Shown: positions 5,433 to 5,891 of the stretch, one piece after another | How positions within the stretch are numbered: the first letter of the stretch is position 1 | Layout: each line of letters starts with the position of its first letter | Source: Desulfovibrio sp. | Lineage (GTDB): Bacteria > Desulfobacterota > Desulfovibrionia > Desulfovibrionales > Desulfovibrionaceae | NCBI RefSeq assembly: GCF_019424165.1 | Contig: NZ_JAHZAA010000043.1 | Location: 6,888-12,778 of the forward strand | Length of the DNA: 5,891 nt | Direction: 5' to 3' | Program-made: the position numbers and the translations under genes | Notes under the pieces: generated by a model | Databases searched by the model: none | The model's input: only the letters and a program-made list of their open reading frames with translations | Told to the model about the DNA's origin: nothing

Positions 5433-5891
5433 TCAAAACATGCCGCCAGCGCCCATGTCCTCGCCAAGGTAGGCGCGGATCACTACGGGGTTATTGCGGA
5501 TGCTCTCCGGTCCGCCTTCGGCGATGAGCGCGCCGTACTCCATAACCCAAATGTACTGGCATACACCCATGACAACTTTCATGTCATGCTCGATGAGCAG
5601 AATGGTCAGATCGAATTCATCGCGGATATGACCAATGAAATGCATAAGCTCAATGCTTTCCTGGGGGTTCATCCCCGCAGCGGGCTCGTCCAGCAAAAGC
5701 AGACGTGGTTCGGTAGCCAAAGCGCGGGCAATCTCAAGCCGGCGTTGTGCGCCGTAAGGCAGGCTGCTGGCCATGTCATCGAGATGCTCGCCAAGATTTA
5801 CCCGTTCCGCCAGCTTACGGCTTTTTTCCTTGATTTCGGCTTCTTCACGGTAAAAGGATGGCAAACCGAGCGGCGCCATCCACCAGGGGCA
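5433..5891 (-). CDS. livG: Branched-chain amino acid ABC transporter ATP-binding protein LivG, C-terminal 152 residues (5' end outside window)
   Basis: The frame is open from the window edge and ends at TGA (5435-5433). The visible part is the C-terminal half of the second ATPase of the importer served by livF. It shows the LivG-type signature LPYGAQRRLEIARAL (in place of LSGGQ), Walker B RLLLLDEPAAGMNPQE, and the switch segment TILLIEHDMKVVM with the H-loop histidine kept. The end, NNPVVIRAYLGEDM, is also typical of the family. Walker A lies outside the window. The four codons before the first visible ATG (5879) stay in frame and the protein would lack its first half if it started there, so that ATG is internal. 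Substrate is inferred from family only. Confidence 0.93.
   Translation of the reverse strand, partial: CPWWMAPLGLPSFYREEAEIKEKSRKLAERVNLGEHLDDMASSLPYGAQRRLEIARALATEPRLLLLDEPAAGMNPQESIELMHFIGHIRDEFDLTILLIEHDMKVVMGVCQYIWVMEYGALIAEGGPESIRNNPVVIRAYLGEDMGAGGMF

Overview
The window looks like chromosomal DNA of a strictly anaerobic, B12-using bacterium, most likely a Desulfovibrio-type sulfate reducer (Desulfovibrionaceae). This is an inference from protein sequence style, from a class III ribonucleotide reductase behind a cobalamin riboswitch, and from moderately high GC. No marker gene settles it. All four recognisable protein genes lie on the minus strand, so transcription runs right to left.

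Right end (5891-4566): the 3' part of livG and a complete livF, the two ATPase subunits of a LivFGHM-type branched-chain amino acid ABC importer. A near-perfect intrinsic terminator (4567-4596) closes this operon. Next (4459-1823) is a monocistronic gene for an exported, double-domain M16 (insulinase-like) zinc peptidase with a signal peptide. The zinc site HxxEH is in the first half and the substrate-anchoring R/Y pair in the second. Two strong hairpins (1787-1816 and 1719-1777) follow its stop codon, the second one terminator-like.

From 1822 to 1240 there is about 580 bp without a convincing protein gene. It holds several inverted repeats and repeated T-runs on the plus strand, so an unannotated structured RNA is possible there.

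The left end is the most informative part. A TTGACA promoter (1239-1211) reads leftward straight into a canonical cobalamin riboswitch (1203-1047). About 200 nt of further leader with competing inverted repeats follows, then nrdD (840-1, continuing past the window edge), the oxygen-sensitive, B12-independent ribonucleotide reductase. No open-ended reading frame in this region was flagged as a complete ORF because it has no stop inside the window, but all 280 codons read cleanly as NrdD. The expected logic is that plentiful cobalamin shuts off nrdD, presumably because a B12-dependent class II reductase elsewhere in the genome can replace it.

I found no phage, transposon, CRISPR, defence or secondary-metabolite system. 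The points of novelty are regulatory: the riboswitch with a duplicated P1-pairing strand, the complex leader, and the structured intergenic region.
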